From positions 1 through 64,000 of the forward strand of contig NZ_SSSR01000008.1 in the NCBI RefSeq assembly GCF_009469695.1: DNA of 64,000 nucleotides, written 5' to 3'. The notes under the pieces are model-generated. The model searched no databases. It saw only the letters and a program-made list of their open reading frames with translations, and had not been told where the DNA came from. The stretch is from Propionivibrio limicola (GTDB lineage Bacteria > Pseudomonadota > Gammaproteobacteria > Burkholderiales > Rhodocyclaceae). Of the stretch, positions 61,211 to 64,000 are shown piece after piece; position 1 is the first letter of the stretch, and every line of letters starts with the position of its first letter. The translations under genes and the position numbers were made by a program.

Positions 61211-62113
61211 TCAGCCAGAAATGCCACACGTTTTGAACAGCAGCGAACGCACCCAGCGGTGACCCGGGTCTTCGTGCGTGCGGGCATGCCAGGTGGCGAT
61301 CTTGGTGAATCCGGGGACGTTGAGCGGCGGTGTCTTCAGCGTCAGCCCTTGGGATTCCGCGACGAGTCGGCGCGGCACAAGCGCGATCAGGTCGCTGGTG
61401 CGGAGGATGTCCAGCAGCATGACGAAACTCGGCACGGAAAGCACCACCCGTCGACGGCCGCCGATGCGCTCAAGGGCTTCATCGGTGGCACTGCGGAACC
61501 CGCCGCCGACCAGCGAAACCATGACGTGATCGAGCGCGCAAAACCGCTCCAGCGTCAATGCTCCGGTCACCGAGTCGGGATGCCCTTCGCGCAGCGCGCA
61601 GACGTAGGTTTCATCGAACAGGACGCGGGCGTGCAGGTCGGGCGGCGCAGTTTCCGGCGTCAGCAGCGCCAGATCGAGGTCGCCGCGTTCGAGCTGGGTT
61701 TGCACGAGGGATTCGTTGATCTGGCGCACCGCGATGCGAATTCCGGGGGCGAGCGGCCGCAGGGCGGCGATGAAGGGCACGAGAACGGCGCGCAGCGCGT
61801 AGTCGGTGGCGGCGATGGACACGGTGAACCCGGCTGTTGCCGGATCGAAAGCGGTGGGCCTCAGCATGGCGTCGATTTCGGCCAGCACGCGCTTGATGCC
61901 GCCGCTCAGTTCCTCTGCCCGTGGCGTTGGCGTGACGCCGCGTGACGTTCGTGTGAACAGCGGGTCGCCGAAACAGTCGCGCAAGCGGTTCAACATGCCG
62001 CTCACGGCTGGCTGTGTCAGAGAGAGCCGCGCCGCCGCCCGCGTGACGCTGCGTTCGTCCATCAGTGCGTCGAAGGCTTTCAGCAAGTTGAGGTCGACTG
62101 ATCGGATATCCAT
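61211..62113 (-). CDS. LysR family transcriptional regulator
   Basis: A 300-residue LysR protein with DNA-binding part DLNLLKAFDALMDERSVTRAAARL, SLTQPAVSGMLNRLRD, LFTRTSRGVTPT (NodD/LinR-like layout) and an effector domain with DYALRAVLVPFIAAL. It is on the same strand as the DUF4186-like gene just after it. The target is unknown; it does not face a divergent gene but follows the HtrA protease gene by 31 bases. Confidence 0.9.
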   Translation of the reverse strand: MDIRSVDLNLLKAFDALMDERSVTRAAARLSLTQPAVSGMLNRLRDCFGDPLFTRTSRGVTPTPRAEELSGGIKRVLAEIDAMLRPTAFDPATAGFTVSIAATDYALRAVLVPFIAALRPLAPGIRIAVRQINESLVQTQLERGDLDLALLTPETAPPDLHARVLFDETYVCALREGHPDSVTGALTLERFCALDHVMVSLVGGGFRSATDEALERIGGRRRVVLSVPSFVMLLDILRTSDLIALVPRRLVAESQGLTLKTPPLNVPGFTKIATWHARTHEDPGHRWVRSLLFKTCGISG

Positions 62114-62144
62114 GGCGTCTCTTCGGAAAAGTGCTTGAAGGGGG

Positions 62145-63275
<1,131 letters not shown>

Positions 63276-63310
63276 GGCGGGATGGCGGGCTTCGAAGGGT
63301 CGTGCGCTGA

Positions 63311-64000
63311 TTATAGGTCGTCGTCTTCGCGGATTTTCTCGGGCTCCGGTGCTTCTTCTGGCCGTTCGTCGCGGCGCAGCTGGAAAAAGATGGCGGCGGC
63401 GAACATCGCCATCAGGCCGACGCAGAGGTAAGTCTTGTGGAAGGCCTCGAGAATCAGCGCCTGGTCCGGCAGTTGTTTGAGGTCGATGAACCCGCCGAGC
63501 AACGCCGAAGCCGAGGCGACGCCGAGACTGATCGACAGCTGCATGACGACCGAGAGCAGGCTGTTGCCGCTGGCGGCGGTTTTGTTGTCGAGGTCGATCA
63601 GCGTCAGCGCGTTCATCGCCGTGAATTGCAGCGAATTGATGGCGCCGTAGGTGGCGAGGTAGGCGTAGAGCGCCAGGCGCGGGGTGTTGCCGTCGAGCAA
63701 CGAGAAGCCGGCGATCATCGTGCCGAGCAGCAGCGTGTTGCAGATCAGCACGTGACGGAAGCCGAAGCGCTTGATCAGCGGCGTGGCGATGGCCTTTGAG
63801 CCGATGCTGGCCAGCGCCAGCGGAATCATCGACATGCCGGCTTCCATCGGCGAAAAGCCGAGCGCGACTTGCAGCAGTAGCGGCGTCAGGAACGGCATGG
63901 CGCCGCTGCCGATGCGGGCGAACAGGTTACCGGTGATGCCGACAGCGAATGAATGCGTTTCGAACAATTTTCCGCTGAACAGTGGCGCTGCGTGGCGGTT
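63311..64000 (-). CDS. MdtD-like MFS transporter, C-terminal part (runs off the window)
   Basis: The frame is open to the window edge and encodes at least 229 C-terminal residues with about six helices. The segments FETHSFAVGITGNLFARIGSGAMPFLTP, QFTAMNALTLIDLD and SGNSLLSVVMQLSISLGVA (each in shorter pieces) match the C-terminal half of E. coli MdtD, a DHA2-type transporter. The gene ends with an acidic tail EEAPEPEKIREDDDL. Its start lies beyond position 64000; the first codons in the window (NRHAAPLFSGKL) are internal. Confidence 0.85.
   Translation of the reverse strand, partial: NRHAAPLFSGKLFETHSFAVGITGNLFARIGSGAMPFLTPLLLQVALGFSPMEAGMSMIPLALASIGSKAIATPLIKRFGFRHVLICNTLLLGTMIAGFSLLDGNTPRLALYAYLATYGAINSLQFTAMNALTLIDLDNKTAASGNSLLSVVMQLSISLGVASASALLGGFIDLKQLPDQALILEAFHKTYLCVGLMAMFAAAIFFQLRRDERPEEAPEPEKIREDDDL

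Overview
The window is a contiguous piece of a fairly GC-rich betaproteobacterial chromosome. The gene order truA-trpF-trpB-trpA-accD-folC-dedD-cvpA-purF, leuC-entericidin-leuD-leuB-asd-fimV, and a single ~1300-residue PurL fit Betaproteobacteria. Rhodocyclales-like is my best guess from general character (TRAP transporters, sodium-pump decarboxylase subunit, oxygen-sensing diguanylate cyclase). The genus cannot be fixed without a search.

1-22 kb is core metabolism, nearly all on the plus strand: leucine biosynthesis with a small entericidin lipoprotein inside the operon, Asd, the polar hub protein FimV, an orphan CbiQ/EcfT-like membrane protein, TruA, the tryptophan genes, AccD, FolC, a SPOR protein, CvpA, PurF, a Nudix hydrolase, and on the minus strand PurL. 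A short leader ORF and an inverted repeat precede trpB.

22-36 kb is a transport and sodium region: a LysR regulator divergent from a lone TRAP solute-binding protein (DctP), the NAD(P)HX repair enzyme Nnr, a DMT exporter, tRNA-Ala(GGC), a FUSC-family membrane protein translationally coupled to an NhaR-like LysR regulator, TRAP DctQM without their own DctP, a sodium-pump decarboxylase beta subunit without alpha or gamma partners, and an NhaD antiporter. A 26-bp palindrome lies between the NhaR-like gene and dctQ.

36-47 kb holds a beta-CASP RNase-like metallo-hydrolase, a LysR-controlled amidohydrolase/sugar-dehydrogenase-like pair, a diguanylate cyclase fused to bacteriohemerythrin, and a YbhGFSR-type ABC exporter. 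At 47.3-48.6 kb sits a truncated hsdR relic and an unexplained non-coding scar, the clearest sign of gene loss or transfer.

48.6-64 kb holds a type II NADH dehydrogenase, an EmrAB/outer-membrane-factor efflux operon with a divergent TetR gene and visible operator-like repeats, then a run of electrophile- and carbonyl-detoxification-type genes (ene-reductase, DJ-1/Hsp31, MDR reductase, a shortened glyoxalase-like VOC protein) facing a LysR gene, a SRPBCC protein and a 3-hydroxyisobutyrate-dehydrogenase-like enzyme, a DUF4186-like protein, another LysR, a membrane-anchored HtrA protease and an MdtD-like MFS transporter cut by the window edge.

I see no CRISPR array, prophage, intact insertion sequence or recognised anti-phage island. 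The most interesting items are regulatory structures, the split or orphan sodium and TRAP components, the detoxification cluster with its internally deleted VOC protein, and the hsdR relic.
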